The position numbers and the translations under genes were made by a program. This document shows positions 26,144 through 34,663 of a DNA stretch of 64,000 bases, in pieces. Origin of the DNA: Klebsiella pneumoniae. GTDB taxonomy: Bacteria > Pseudomonadota > Gammaproteobacteria > Ga0077536. The stretch spans positions 57,667 to 121,666 of the forward strand of contig CAMAXW010000004.1 in the NCBI GenBank assembly GCA_945862315.1. The letters run 5' to 3'. The stretch's first letter is position 1; every line of letters begins with the position of its first letter. Below the pieces are notes generated by a model. That model saw only the letters and a list, made by a program, of their open reading frames with translations. It made no database searches and was not told where the DNA came from.

Positions 26144-26413
26144 ATGACGCCCGAACTGGTGGTCACCTTAGGCCGGGGAGCGCTAGAACTCACGCTGATG
26201 ATGATGGCGGTGCTGCTGATTCCCGCGCTAGTGGTGGGTGTGGTGATTGGTGTGCTGCAGGCGGCAACCCAAATCAACGAAAGCACCCTGAGTTTTATCC
26301 CCAAGCTGCTGATAACCGCCGTGGTGCTCGTGCTGGGTGGGCCTTTTTTACTGCGCCTGCTCACCGACTACACCACTCAGTTGTTTGCGCTCATTCCCTC
26401 GCTGGTGCATTGA
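26144..26413 (+). CDS. fliQ: FliQ, export gate membrane protein
   Basis: An 89-aa protein of two transmembrane helices with the family motif GVLQAATQINESTLSFIPK. ATG 26144 is 22 bp after the fliP stop and matches the family start. A longer frame from 26072 would run within fliP. Standard length. Confidence 0.96.
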   Translation: MTPELVVTLGRGALELTLMMMAVLLIPALVVGVVIGVLQAATQINESTLSFIPKLLITAVVLVLGGPFLLRLLTDYTTQLFALIPSLVH

Positions 26414-26422
26414 AGTCTGCAC

Positions 26423-27205
26423 ATGCTGGCCATCACTGAAACCCAATTCATGACTTGGCTGGCCGCTTTTTTGTGGCCTTTTTTGCGCATCAGCGCTTTT
26501 GTGGTGACCGCGCCGGTACTGGGGACACGGGCGTTGCCCGGGCGGGTGCGGCTGGTTTTTGCCGTAGCGTTGACGATCATCCTAGTGCCGCTAAGCGGCA
26601 TGCTGGTGCCCACGGAGCCGCTGCTCAGCCCGGCTGGGTTGGTGATCGCCGTGCAGCAAGTGCTGATTGGCTGCACCCTCGGGCTCGTATTGCGATCAAT
26701 TTTTCTGGTGTTTGAATTCGCCGGGCAAATTGTGGCGCAACAAATGGGCTTAGGGTTTGCCGCGATGGTTGACCCAGCTTCTGGTGCCCAAGTACCGGTG
26801 GTGTCGCAGCTTTACGTCATTCTGGGCACGTTGATGTTTTTTGCTTTTAACGGCCACCTGCAGTTGATTGAACTACTGGTCGACAGTTTCACCCTGATGC
26901 CACTCGGTACCCAGGGCATCACCCGCGCGGCGCTGGCATTTGTGATCGATTGGATAGGGCAACTGCTGGGGATGGGGATTTCTCTGATGCTGCCGGCTAT
27001 CGCCGCCTTGCTGATCGTCAATCTGGTATTCGGGATAATTGCCCGCTCCGCTCCGCAGTTCAATATTTTCTCGATTGGTTTCCCCATCATGATTTTGTTC
27101 GGCGTGGTGGTGCTGCTCATGATGTCCGGCATCCTGGCGGAGCAGATGGAAGCGATCTTTGGCGCAGGATTTACCGCCGCCTACGAAGTGCTGCACAGGC
27201 AATAA
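26423..27205 (+). CDS. fliR: FliR, export gate membrane protein
   Basis: A 260-aa multi-spanning protein (about six hydrophobic segments). It shows RISAFVVTAPVLGTRALPGR near the N-terminus and QQMGLGFAAMVDPASGAQVP in the middle, typical of FliR. It is one subunit of the P5Q4R1 gate. It lies 9 bp after fliQ and 3 bp before flhB. Confidence 0.95.
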   Translation: MLAITETQFMTWLAAFLWPFLRISAFVVTAPVLGTRALPGRVRLVFAVALTIILVPLSGMLVPTEPLLSPAGLVIAVQQVLIGCTLGLVLRSIFLVFEFAGQIVAQQMGLGFAAMVDPASGAQVPVVSQLYVILGTLMFFAFNGHLQLIELLVDSFTLMPLGTQGITRAALAFVIDWIGQLLGMGISLMLPAIAALLIVNLVFGIIARSAPQFNIFSIGFPIMILFGVVVLLMMSGILAEQMEAIFGAGFTAAYEVLHRQ

Positions 27206-27208
27206 AAC

Positions 27209-28339
27209 GTGGCACAAGAATCAGAAAGCGGTCAGGAACGCACGGAGGAGGGCAGTGCTAAACGCCTTGCCCAAGCCCGCGAACGCGGGGAGGTGCCGCG
27301 GTCCCGCGAGCTCGGTACGACCTTGTTGCTGATGGCCGCCGCGACGGTGTTGTGGACTTCCTCTGATCGCTTCATCGGTAATATCCAGCGGGCGATGCGG
27401 GCAGATTTTCGCGTTGAACGCGGGCTGCAGATGACCGACGCAGACGTGCTGGCGGCGATGCGCGAGGCGCTCATGGCCGTCCTGACTTCACTCTCGCCGT
27501 TCCTGATAGTGGCCGCGCTGGTGTCGGTTGCTGGCGGAGTGGCGTTAGGGGGCTGGAATTTTTCGACCGAGGCGCTGGAATTTAAGTGGCAGCGTATCGA
27601 TCCGCTAGCCGGCGTTAAGCGGCTTTTTTCCGTTAAAAGTCTGGTGGAGCTCGGCAAGGCCTTCCTCAAATTTTCGCTATTGCTCTGCGTGGGGCTGGCC
27701 AGTATGTGGCACGACTCGGCGGCTATCAGCCAGCTTGCCAGCATGCCGATCGGGACTGCGTTTGCGGCCACTGGCGAGTTGGCGTTCAAGGCGTTTTTGA
27801 TAGTTTCTGCCGGCACCGTGCTGATTGCGCTGATCGATGTGCCGTTTCAGCTGTGGAGTCACGCGCGTAACCAGCGCATGACGCCCCAAGAAGTACGGGA
27901 GGAATCCCGCGAGAGTGATGGTTCGCCCGAGGTTAAGGCGCGTATCCGTGGCCTCCAACAGGAATTGTCTCGCCGGCGCATGATGGAAGAAGTGCCCAAG
28001 GCGGATGTGGTCATTACCAATCCGGAACACTACGCCGTGGCGCTGCGCTTTGATCCGGCCACGATGTCGGCCCCGCAGCTGGTGGCGAAAGGCATGGACC
28101 ACACGGCGTTACGCATTCGGGAAATTGCGCGCGAGTCTGGCATTACCATTCTGGAAGCGCCGCCGCTGGCACGGGCGGTTTATCACACGACCAAGATCAA
28201 TCACGAAATTCCAGCCGGGCTGTATTTGGCCGTCGCGCAGGTGCTGGCTTACGTTTTTCAATTGCGCCGTCGCCAGCCTGGCAGTGCCCAGCCGCTGCCG
28301 CCGCTTGAACTACCCATTCCGCCCGAGCTGGCGCATTGA
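27209..28339 (+). CDS. flhB: FlhB, export substrate-specificity switch
   Basis: A 376-aa protein with a GTG start. It has a charged N-terminus (ESGQERTEEGSAKRLAQARE), four transmembrane helices and a cytoplasmic domain that self-cleaves in the family. The canonical cleavage site NPTH reads NPEH here (VVITNPEHYAVALRFD, residues about 269-284). The N-P bond and His are kept. It is the last gene of the fliL operon. Confidence 0.95.
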   Translation: MAQESESGQERTEEGSAKRLAQARERGEVPRSRELGTTLLLMAAATVLWTSSDRFIGNIQRAMRADFRVERGLQMTDADVLAAMREALMAVLTSLSPFLIVAALVSVAGGVALGGWNFSTEALEFKWQRIDPLAGVKRLFSVKSLVELGKAFLKFSLLLCVGLASMWHDSAAISQLASMPIGTAFAATGELAFKAFLIVSAGTVLIALIDVPFQLWSHARNQRMTPQEVREESRESDGSPEVKARIRGLQQELSRRRMMEEVPKADVVITNPEHYAVALRFDPATMSAPQLVAKGMDHTALRIREIARESGITILEAPPLARAVYHTTKINHEIPAGLYLAVAQVLAYVFQLRRRQPGSAQPLPPLELPIPPELAH

Positions 28340-28344
28340 ACGCG
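28329..28344 (+). promoter_or_regulatory. Possible sigma-54 promoter for flhA
   Basis: TGGCGCATTGAACGCG has an excellent -24 half (TGGCGCA), GG at 28330-28331 and GC at 28342-28343 with 10 bp between. The -12 half is ACGC instead of TTGC. It overlaps the flhB stop and would start transcription near 28355, 31 nt before flhA. Moderate support only. Confidence 0.35.
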
Positions 28345-28385
28345 CCCGCCCCTGACCGCTACCCCCGGACCCAAAGAGCAATCCT

Positions 28386-30497
28386 ATGGCCACGTTAGTC
28401 CCCATGACCTCCAGCCGCCAGGTGTTAGGCCTCCTGCAGCGCAACGGCCTCGCCGTGCCGGGGATGCTGCTCGCGCTGCTCGCGATGATGATTTTGCCGC
28501 TGCCACCGCTGCTGTTGGATGTCTTGTTCACGTTCAACATTGCGCTGTCCATCATCGTGCTCCTGGCGAGCATCTACGCCCGTCGCCCGCTCGATTTTGC
28601 CGCCTTCCCCACGGTATTGCTGGGCGCCACGCTGTTGCGCTTGGCCCTCAATATTGCCTCGACTCGGGTGGTGCTGTTGCACGGACACACGGGGCCGACT
28701 GCAGCGGGTGAAGTCATTCACGCGTTTGGAGATTTTGTCATCGGCGGTAACTACGCCGTGGGTTTTGTGGTGTTTGCCATTTTGGTCATCATCAATTTTG
28801 TGGTGGTGACCAAGGGTGCCGGGCGCATCGCTGAAGTGAGTGCGCGGTTTACGTTGGACGCCATGCCCGGCAAACAAATGGCGATCGACGCGGACCTCAA
28901 CGCCGGCGTACTCACCCAAGAAGATGCCAAGAAACGCCGCATGGAAGTGACTCAGGAAGCAGATTTTTACGGCTCAATGGACGGTGCGAGCAAGTTCGTC
29001 CGTGGCGACGCGATAGCCGGCATCCTCGTTGTGTTCATCAATATTATTGGCGGCTTCATTATTGGCGTGCTGCAACATGGCCTGTCGACGGGCGAAGCCG
29101 TGCGGATTTACACGCTGCTGACGATCGGTGACGGTTTAGTGGCGCAGATCCCCGGCCTGTTGCTGGCGGTGGCCTCGGCGGTGATCGTGACCCGGGTGTC
29201 TGCGGATGCCGATATGACCCAGCAAGTGACCACGCAGCTGTTTGAGGATCCGCGGGCGCTAGGGGTCACGGCCGGTATTTTCACGACCTTGGGTCTTATC
29301 CCGGGCATGCCCAACGTCGCGTTTCTGACGATGGCCGCAGGTGCCGGCTATACGGCTTATCGGATCGCACAACGCCGCCAGCGCCAAACCCTGGTGGAAC
29401 TCGAGGCGCCCCCGCCGCCCCCGCCGCCGACGGATACCAAAGAGCTATCGTGGGACGACGTGCAGCCGATCGATGCCATCGGACTGGAAGTCGGCTATCG
29501 CATGATCCCGTTGGTTGACCGCACCCAGAACGGTCAATTGTTGGGCCGGCTACGCGGCGTGCGCAAGAAATTATCGCAGGAGCTGGGTTTTCTCGTGCCG
29601 GCGGTGCATATCCGCGACAACTTAGAACTGGATCCCACCAGTTACCGCATCACGGTCCACGGTGCGACGATCGGCAGCGCTTCTATTCAGCCGGGGAAAG
29701 AACTCGCGATTAATCCTGGGCAGGTCTATGGCCAGCTGCGTGGCGTGGTCATCAAAGACCCGGTTTTTAATCTCGACGCGGTGTGGATCGGCGAGGAGCA
29801 ACGCGAGCAGGCGCAATCCTTCGGCTATACGGTGGTCGATGCCAGCACGGTCGTGGCCACCCATCTGAGCCAGATCATTCAAGACCACGCCCACGAGCTC
29901 ATTGGCCACGATGAGGTGCAGCAGTTGTTGGACGGCCTTGCCAAGACCAGCCCGAAGTTGGTGGAAGGCGCCGTGCCCAAGGTGGTGCCTTTAGGGTTGC
30001 TGGTGCGCGTGATGCAAAACCTACTGCGTGAGCACGTACCGGCGCGCGACATTCGAACAATTTTGGAGGTTTTGGCGGAGCGTGGCGGCAAGAGTCAAGA
30101 CCCCGTCATCTTGACGGCGGCGGTGCGCGAGGCGATGGGTAGAATAATAATTCAGCAAATCAATGGGTTAGAGAGCGAACTTCCAGTAATCACGCTCGAT
30201 TACTCGTTGGAACAGATATTGCAACGCTCAGTTGAAAGTGGTGCTGAGGCAGGCATAGCCATAGAACCGAATCTCGCTAACCGCTTTGCGCAGTCGCTGC
30301 GCGAGGCACACGAGAAGCAGGAACTGGCAAGCCAACCCTCGGTGTTACTGGTACCGGGCAACCTGCGCGAGTTTCTGGCGCGGTTCGTGCGGCAAACCGT
30401 GAAGGGGATGCATGTCATCAGCTTCAACGAGGTGCCGGACGACAACCAGCTCCGGATTGTGGCGACGGTGGGCGACGGCTCGGGGCCGCGGCGCTAA
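28386..30497 (+). CDS. flhA: FlhA, export gate/cytoplasmic ring protein
   Basis: A 703-aa protein with about eight N-terminal transmembrane helices. The cytoplasmic FHIPEP loop motifs RFTLDAMPGKQMAIDADLNAG and FVRGDAIAGILVVFINIIGG are present. A large C-terminal domain docks export substrates and chaperones. A Pro-rich linker (EAPPPPPPP) lies at about 341-348. It begins a second export/regulatory operon continuing to flhF, fleN and fliA. Confidence 0.97.
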   Translation: MATLVPMTSSRQVLGLLQRNGLAVPGMLLALLAMMILPLPPLLLDVLFTFNIALSIIVLLASIYARRPLDFAAFPTVLLGATLLRLALNIASTRVVLLHGHTGPTAAGEVIHAFGDFVIGGNYAVGFVVFAILVIINFVVVTKGAGRIAEVSARFTLDAMPGKQMAIDADLNAGVLTQEDAKKRRMEVTQEADFYGSMDGASKFVRGDAIAGILVVFINIIGGFIIGVLQHGLSTGEAVRIYTLLTIGDGLVAQIPGLLLAVASAVIVTRVSADADMTQQVTTQLFEDPRALGVTAGIFTTLGLIPGMPNVAFLTMAAGAGYTAYRIAQRRQRQTLVELEAPPPPPPPTDTKELSWDDVQPIDAIGLEVGYRMIPLVDRTQNGQLLGRLRGVRKKLSQELGFLVPAVHIRDNLELDPTSYRITVHGATIGSASIQPGKELAINPGQVYGQLRGVVIKDPVFNLDAVWIGEEQREQAQSFGYTVVDASTVVATHLSQIIQDHAHELIGHDEVQQLLDGLAKTSPKLVEGAVPKVVPLGLLVRVMQNLLREHVPARDIRTILEVLAERGGKSQDPVILTAAVREAMGRIIIQQINGLESELPVITLDYSLEQILQRSVESGAEAGIAIEPNLANRFAQSLREAHEKQELASQPSVLLVPGNLREFLARFVRQTVKGMHVISFNEVPDDNQLRIVATVGDGSGPRR

Positions 30498-30536
30498 ACG
30501 CAAATAACTGATTAACTGGCTGAGGGGGGACGACGC

Positions 30537-31721
30537 ATGAAGGTGAGACGGTATTTCGCCGCCAATATGCGCAATGCGCTTGAGCAAGTGCGCCAGGAGC
30601 AAGGGCCTGACGTCATCATCCTGTCGAACCGGAAGGTCGATGGTGGTGTGGAACTGCTCACCGCTATCGGCGAGCCCGACGCAGAGCTGCTGGAAAAATT
30701 CACCCCACGCGGGACCCGCGAGCGTGCGCCGGAGGTGCTGCCGGAGACCGTCAGTCTCACGCCGCCGCCAGCACCGGTTGCCCCAGCGCCGCTGTGGACC
30801 AGTCAAGAAACCGTGGTCCAGATGCAACGCGAATTGGGCGCTATTAAATCGTTGCTGGAACAGCAATTGTCGGGCTTTGCCTGGCATGAGTTCGGCCACC
30901 GTAGCCCCGGCCAAGCCCGCCTGTTACGGGTGCTGACCCAACTGGGCATTGCGCCCAAGCTGGGCCGCAGTTTGGTCGGCGGGGTAGAAGATCACCGAGA
31001 ATTTACTGCCGCTAGCCGGCAAATGTTTGCCGCCCTGCAGGCCAGAATAAGCTGCCTCCACGATCCGGTGTTGCAACATGGCGGGCATATTGCGTTGTGC
31101 GGCCCCACCGGGGTGGGCAAGACCACCTTGGCGAGCAAGCTCGCTGGGCGTTATAGCCTGACCCACGGCAGCCAGAAGGTGGCGTTGATCTCCACCGATG
31201 ACCAGCGTTTGGGCGCCCATCAGCAGTTGCGGACTTTTGGCCGCTTGGTCGGCATTACGGTACGTTCGCTCCGCAGCGTCGATGAACTACCCGAAACCTT
31301 GAGCGAATTTCGGGACCGCGAATTAGTGATCATCGACCTGCCCGGGTTTGCGCCGGCCGATCCCGCCTTTCGACGTACCCTCAGCACCTTGGCTGGGCTG
31401 CCTAGCATGGTGCATACCTACCTCACCTTGTGCGCCAGCACCGATTTTATGGCACTGGAACGCGTGGTAGATGCGGTCGACGGCCTACCTTTGGAAGGCT
31501 GCTGCCTCACTAAACTCGACGAAGCCGCCACCCTAGGCCCGGTGCTGTCGGCGGTCATCGCCGCGCAACTGCCGGTGGCCTACACCACGGCGGGGCAGCT
31601 AGTCCCCGACGACCTCAACATCGCCACGCCGGAGGCGCTGTTGCAACAACTGATCAGCATGGGCAATGCCCGTCCGGTGCCGGCAGAAGCGGCACTGATC
31701 GAACAGGCGTTCACCCGATGA
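30537..31721 (+). CDS. flhF: FlhF, SRP-type GTPase for polar flagellar placement
   Basis: A 394-aa FlhF with an N-terminal basic region starting MKVRRYFAANMRNALEQV, an N domain, and a G domain with P-loop GPTGVGKTTLASKLAGRY. ISTDDQRLGAHQQLRTFGR and the G4 TKLDEA are present. The G3 DTAG element reads DLPG. FlhF marks the pole for flagellum assembly. It overlaps fleN by 4 bp (ATGA). Confidence 0.93.
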   Translation: MKVRRYFAANMRNALEQVRQEQGPDVIILSNRKVDGGVELLTAIGEPDAELLEKFTPRGTRERAPEVLPETVSLTPPPAPVAPAPLWTSQETVVQMQRELGAIKSLLEQQLSGFAWHEFGHRSPGQARLLRVLTQLGIAPKLGRSLVGGVEDHREFTAASRQMFAALQARISCLHDPVLQHGGHIALCGPTGVGKTTLASKLAGRYSLTHGSQKVALISTDDQRLGAHQQLRTFGRLVGITVRSLRSVDELPETLSEFRDRELVIIDLPGFAPADPAFRRTLSTLAGLPSMVHTYLTLCASTDFMALERVVDAVDGLPLEGCCLTKLDEAATLGPVLSAVIAAQLPVAYTTAGQLVPDDLNIATPEALLQQLISMGNARPVPAEAALIEQAFTR

Positions 31722-32599
31722 ATAGCGAGGTAACCCCACTGATGGGAACGTTCCATAACGCTCGACCACCACGCCCCACTCGCGTCATTGCCGTGACCAG
31801 TGGCAAGGGTGGTGTGGGCAAGTCCACGGTATCCATCAATTTGGCGATTGCCCTGGCGCAAGCGGGTTCACGGGTAACGCTGCTCGATGCCGATCTGGGG
31901 CTCGCCAACATTGATGTGCTGCTCGGGATGTCGCCCAAGCGCACCCTCTCGGATGTGATCAACGGCGACTGCTCGCTCAACGACATCCTGATGCAAGGGC
32001 CGGCGGGCGTGCGCATCGTTCCGGCTGCCTCTGGCATCCAGCGGATGGCCGATTTGGGTGAAGCCGAGCGGGTGGGTTTGATGCGCGCCTTCAGCGAATT
32101 AGAGGGCGATATGGATGTCATGGTCGTGGACACCGCGGCGGGTATTTCTGCCAACGCGCTGCAGTTCTGCGAGGCCTCGCAAGAGGTGCTGGTGGTGGTG
32201 TGTAACAACCCAGCGTCCATTACCGATGCCTACGCGACCATTAAAGTTTTGAACCAACGCACCCGCCGCACGCGTTTTCGCGTATTGGTTAACATGGTGT
32301 ATGCCGAGGCGGAGGCGCGGGAGATTTTTCGCCGCTTGCTCAACGCCACGGAGCGCTTTTTAGAGGTGGCGCTGGATTATGCCGGGGCCATTCCGTTCGA
32401 CCGTTGTGTGACCCAAGCCGTGCGTCGGCGGGCCTCGGTGGTGGCGACCTATCCGGTCAGTCCAGCCAGTCAGGCATTTACTAAATTGGCGGCGAGCGTC
32501 GAGAAGTGGCCTACGCCACCTACGGCGAATGGCCAATTCGAATTTTTTCTAGAACGCATTATTCAAGCCGAAATGATGGGGAGGCATGCCCTCGTATGA
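31718..32599 (+). CDS. fleN: FleN (FlhG), MinD-like ATPase controlling flagellar number
   Basis: A 293-aa MinD/ParA-type ATPase with the deviant Walker A SGKGGVGKST, DADLGLANIDVLLG and VVDTAAGIS. Ends in a basic/hydrophobic helix that can bind membrane. FleN antagonises FleQ and limits flagellar number to one in Pseudomonas. It lies between flhF and fliA, overlapping both neighbours by 4 bp. Confidence 0.94.
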   Translation: MNSEVTPLMGTFHNARPPRPTRVIAVTSGKGGVGKSTVSINLAIALAQAGSRVTLLDADLGLANIDVLLGMSPKRTLSDVINGDCSLNDILMQGPAGVRIVPAASGIQRMADLGEAERVGLMRAFSELEGDMDVMVVDTAAGISANALQFCEASQEVLVVVCNNPASITDAYATIKVLNQRTRRTRFRVLVNMVYAEAEAREIFRRLLNATERFLEVALDYAGAIPFDRCVTQAVRRRASVVATYPVSPASQAFTKLAASVEKWPTPPTANGQFEFFLERIIQAEMMGRHALV

Positions 32600-33336
32600 A
32601 CAAAGTTGCCAAGTATAAGCAGGCGGCCGCGACTGGATTGGACGAACAACTCCAAGACGAATTGGTGCGCAAACAGGCACCATTGGTGAAACGCATCGCC
32701 TATCACCTCATGAGCCGATTGCCACCGTCTGTGCAGATCGATGATCTGATACAGTCAGGCATGATCGGCCTGTTGGAGGCCTCGCGTAACTATGATGCCT
32801 CGCAGGGGGCCAGTTTCGAGACCTATGCGGGTATCCGGATCCGTGGGGCGATGCTCGATGAAATTCGCAAGGGCGATTGGGCGCCGCGCTCGCTGCACCG
32901 CAAGGTGCGGGAAATTAGCCGGGCGGTGGCGGAGATCGAGGCTGAGTCTGGGCGCGACGCTCGCGATGGCGAAGTGGCGGCCCGGCTGGGCATGGAGCTC
33001 AACGATTACTACCAGACGCTGCAGGATGCGACCAGCCACAAGGTTTTCAGTTTTGAAGACCTGCCCGGCAAGGATGAAATTTTCTCGGACGGGCTCTACG
33101 AGCGCATCCTGGGACCTTCAGAAAATGTCGAGAAGGAAAAATTTAAGGATGCGTTGGCGCGCGCGATAGCGTCTCTCCCGGAACGGGAGCGGCTGGTGAT
33201 GTCTCTCTACTACAAGGAAGAACTCAACCTGCGGGAAACTGGTGAGGTCATGGGCGTTAGCGAATCACGGGTGTGCCAAATTCATTCTCAAGCGCTGGTG
33301 CGTTTGAAAGCAAGAATGGCCGACTGGCAAGATTAA
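32596..33336 (+). CDS. fliA: FliA, sigma-28 factor
   Basis: A 246-aa flagellar sigma factor with regions 2 (LIQSGMIGLLEASRNYDASQ), 3 (WAPRSLHRKVREI) and 4 (LPERERLVMSLYYKEELNLR). ATG 32596 overlaps the fleN stop (ATGA). A longer frame from 32506 lies within fleN. It would read the GCCGATAA promoter before fliS. Confidence 0.96.
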   Translation: MNKVAKYKQAAATGLDEQLQDELVRKQAPLVKRIAYHLMSRLPPSVQIDDLIQSGMIGLLEASRNYDASQGASFETYAGIRIRGAMLDEIRKGDWAPRSLHRKVREISRAVAEIEAESGRDARDGEVAARLGMELNDYYQTLQDATSHKVFSFEDLPGKDEIFSDGLYERILGPSENVEKEKFKDALARAIASLPERERLVMSLYYKEELNLRETGEVMGVSESRVCQIHSQALVRLKARMADWQD

Positions 33337-33376
33337 AAGAACCGTAACGATGACCACGGGTGTTTAAGAGGAGTGT

Positions 33377-33772
33377 GTGTTGAATAACAACATGAAAATA
33401 TTGATCGTCGACGATTTTTCCACGATGCGACGAATCATCAAAAATCTTTTGCGGGATCTTGGGTTTAACAACACCCATGAGGCAGATGATGGCAACACCG
33501 CCCTACCGATGCTGCGGACGGGGAATTTTGACTTTCTGATCACCGATTGGAACATGCCCGGTATGCAGGGCATTGATTTGCTGCGGGCGGTGCGGGCCGA
33601 CGCCAACCTCGTCAAGTTGCCGGTGCTGTTGGTGACGGCGGAAGCCCGGCGGGATCAGATAGTGCTGGCGGCCGAAGCAGGCGTGAACGGCTATATCGTT
33701 AAGCCGTTCACCGCCCAGACGCTGAAAGAAAAAATCGAAAAAATCTTCGAGCGTATTGCCGCTACCGCCTGA
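33377..33772 (+). CDS. cheY: CheY, chemotaxis response regulator
   Basis: A 131-aa single-receiver protein with the acidic pair VDDFSTMRRI, phosphoacceptor D in LITDWNMPGM, Thr in LLVTAEA and Lys in YIVKPFTAQ. Phospho-CheY binds FliM to change rotation. The start could be GTG 33377 or TTG 33380, both just after AGAGGAG; the ATG at 33392 is too far from that site. About 40 bp separate it from fliA. Confidence 0.96.
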   Translation: MLNNNMKILIVDDFSTMRRIIKNLLRDLGFNNTHEADDGNTALPMLRTGNFDFLITDWNMPGMQGIDLLRAVRADANLVKLPVLLVTAEARRDQIVLAAEAGVNGYIVKPFTAQTLKEKIEKIFERIAATA

Positions 33773-33807
33773 CCTTCGCCGCACACACACCCAAAGGAAT
33801 ACGTCTC

Positions 33808-34479
33808 ATGGAGATTGCAGATCGCCTGCAACTTGCCCGCAATTTAGTGCTGGCGCTGGAACAAGGTAAAGAAGATGAGGCCGCCAGTGTTCTGCACGCC
33901 TTGCAAGCATCGGTGCCGGGTCTGTTATTACGGAATGTGGCAGAAATTACCCGTGATCTACATCACTCTTGGCTAGGGCTGAGTTCCGATGCTCAGCTCG
34001 GCGACATGACCCGCACCGACATGCCTGAGGCTCGTTATCGCCTGAGTTACGTCATCGAAAAAATGGAAGCCTCCACGCATCGCACCTTGGCCGCAGTGGA
34101 AGACATGATGCCGATGGCTGGGCGCTTGGTCAGTGGCGCGGCGGCGGTTATCGCGGCGGGCGATGTGGTGCAAATGCAGGCCTACATTAAAGAAGCCTCT
34201 GCTACCGGCGAGCGCATGCGGGGTGGTCTGTCCGAAATCCTGATGGCGCAGGAGTATCAGGATCTGACCGGGCAGGTCATTCGCCGAACGATCGAAATCG
34301 TGGAACAGGTAGAAAGCAAACTGGTGACGCTGCTCACGGCTGAGTTGCCAGCTAGCAGTGCGCGCGACCAGGCACGCGTGTCGACTACCGCAGCACAAGG
34401 GCCGATCATCCGGCCGGATGCGAACTCGTTTAATCAACAGGACGAGGTTGACGCCTTGCTGGCTGAACTCGGGATCTGA
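33808..34479 (+). CDS. cheZ: CheZ, CheY-P phosphatase
   Basis: A 223-aa helical phosphatase. The catalytic helix shows MAQEYQDLTGQVIRR, whose QDLTGQ Gln removes phosphate from CheY. The C-terminal CheY-binding peptide reads FNQQDEVDALLAELGI. AAAGGA lies upstream of the ATG. The C-terminal peptide resembles the N-terminus of FliM and repeated motifs in the CheA downstream. Confidence 0.95.
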   Translation: MEIADRLQLARNLVLALEQGKEDEAASVLHALQASVPGLLLRNVAEITRDLHHSWLGLSSDAQLGDMTRTDMPEARYRLSYVIEKMEASTHRTLAAVEDMMPMAGRLVSGAAAVIAAGDVVQMQAYIKEASATGERMRGGLSEILMAQEYQDLTGQVIRRTIEIVEQVESKLVTLLTAELPASSARDQARVSTTAAQGPIIRPDANSFNQQDEVDALLAELGI

Positions 34480-34499
34480 GCGACTCTTTCCATTGTCCC

Positions 34500-34528
34500 G
34501 CGCGCTTAGCCCTCGCTGCTAGGCGCGC
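34500..34528. repeat. 11-bp inverted repeat between cheZ and cheA
   Basis: GCGCGCTTAGC (34500-34510) and GCTAGGCGCGC (34518-34528) form a stem with one G-T pair and a 7-nt loop, followed by six A on the + strand. An A-run does not support a + strand terminator. It may be an RNA structure reducing readthrough into cheA. Confidence 0.4.
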
Positions 34529-34663
34529 AAAAAACCTCTCTGCTGGTTGAGTGTTCTGCACTAACACTCCAGAAAATCGCGGTTTCCGCCGCTAAGTCTT
34601 TCGGCATATTTATTTTCGACGCAATACCGGACTGCACCGCTAGGCGCTGCAGCAGCGGGGAAG

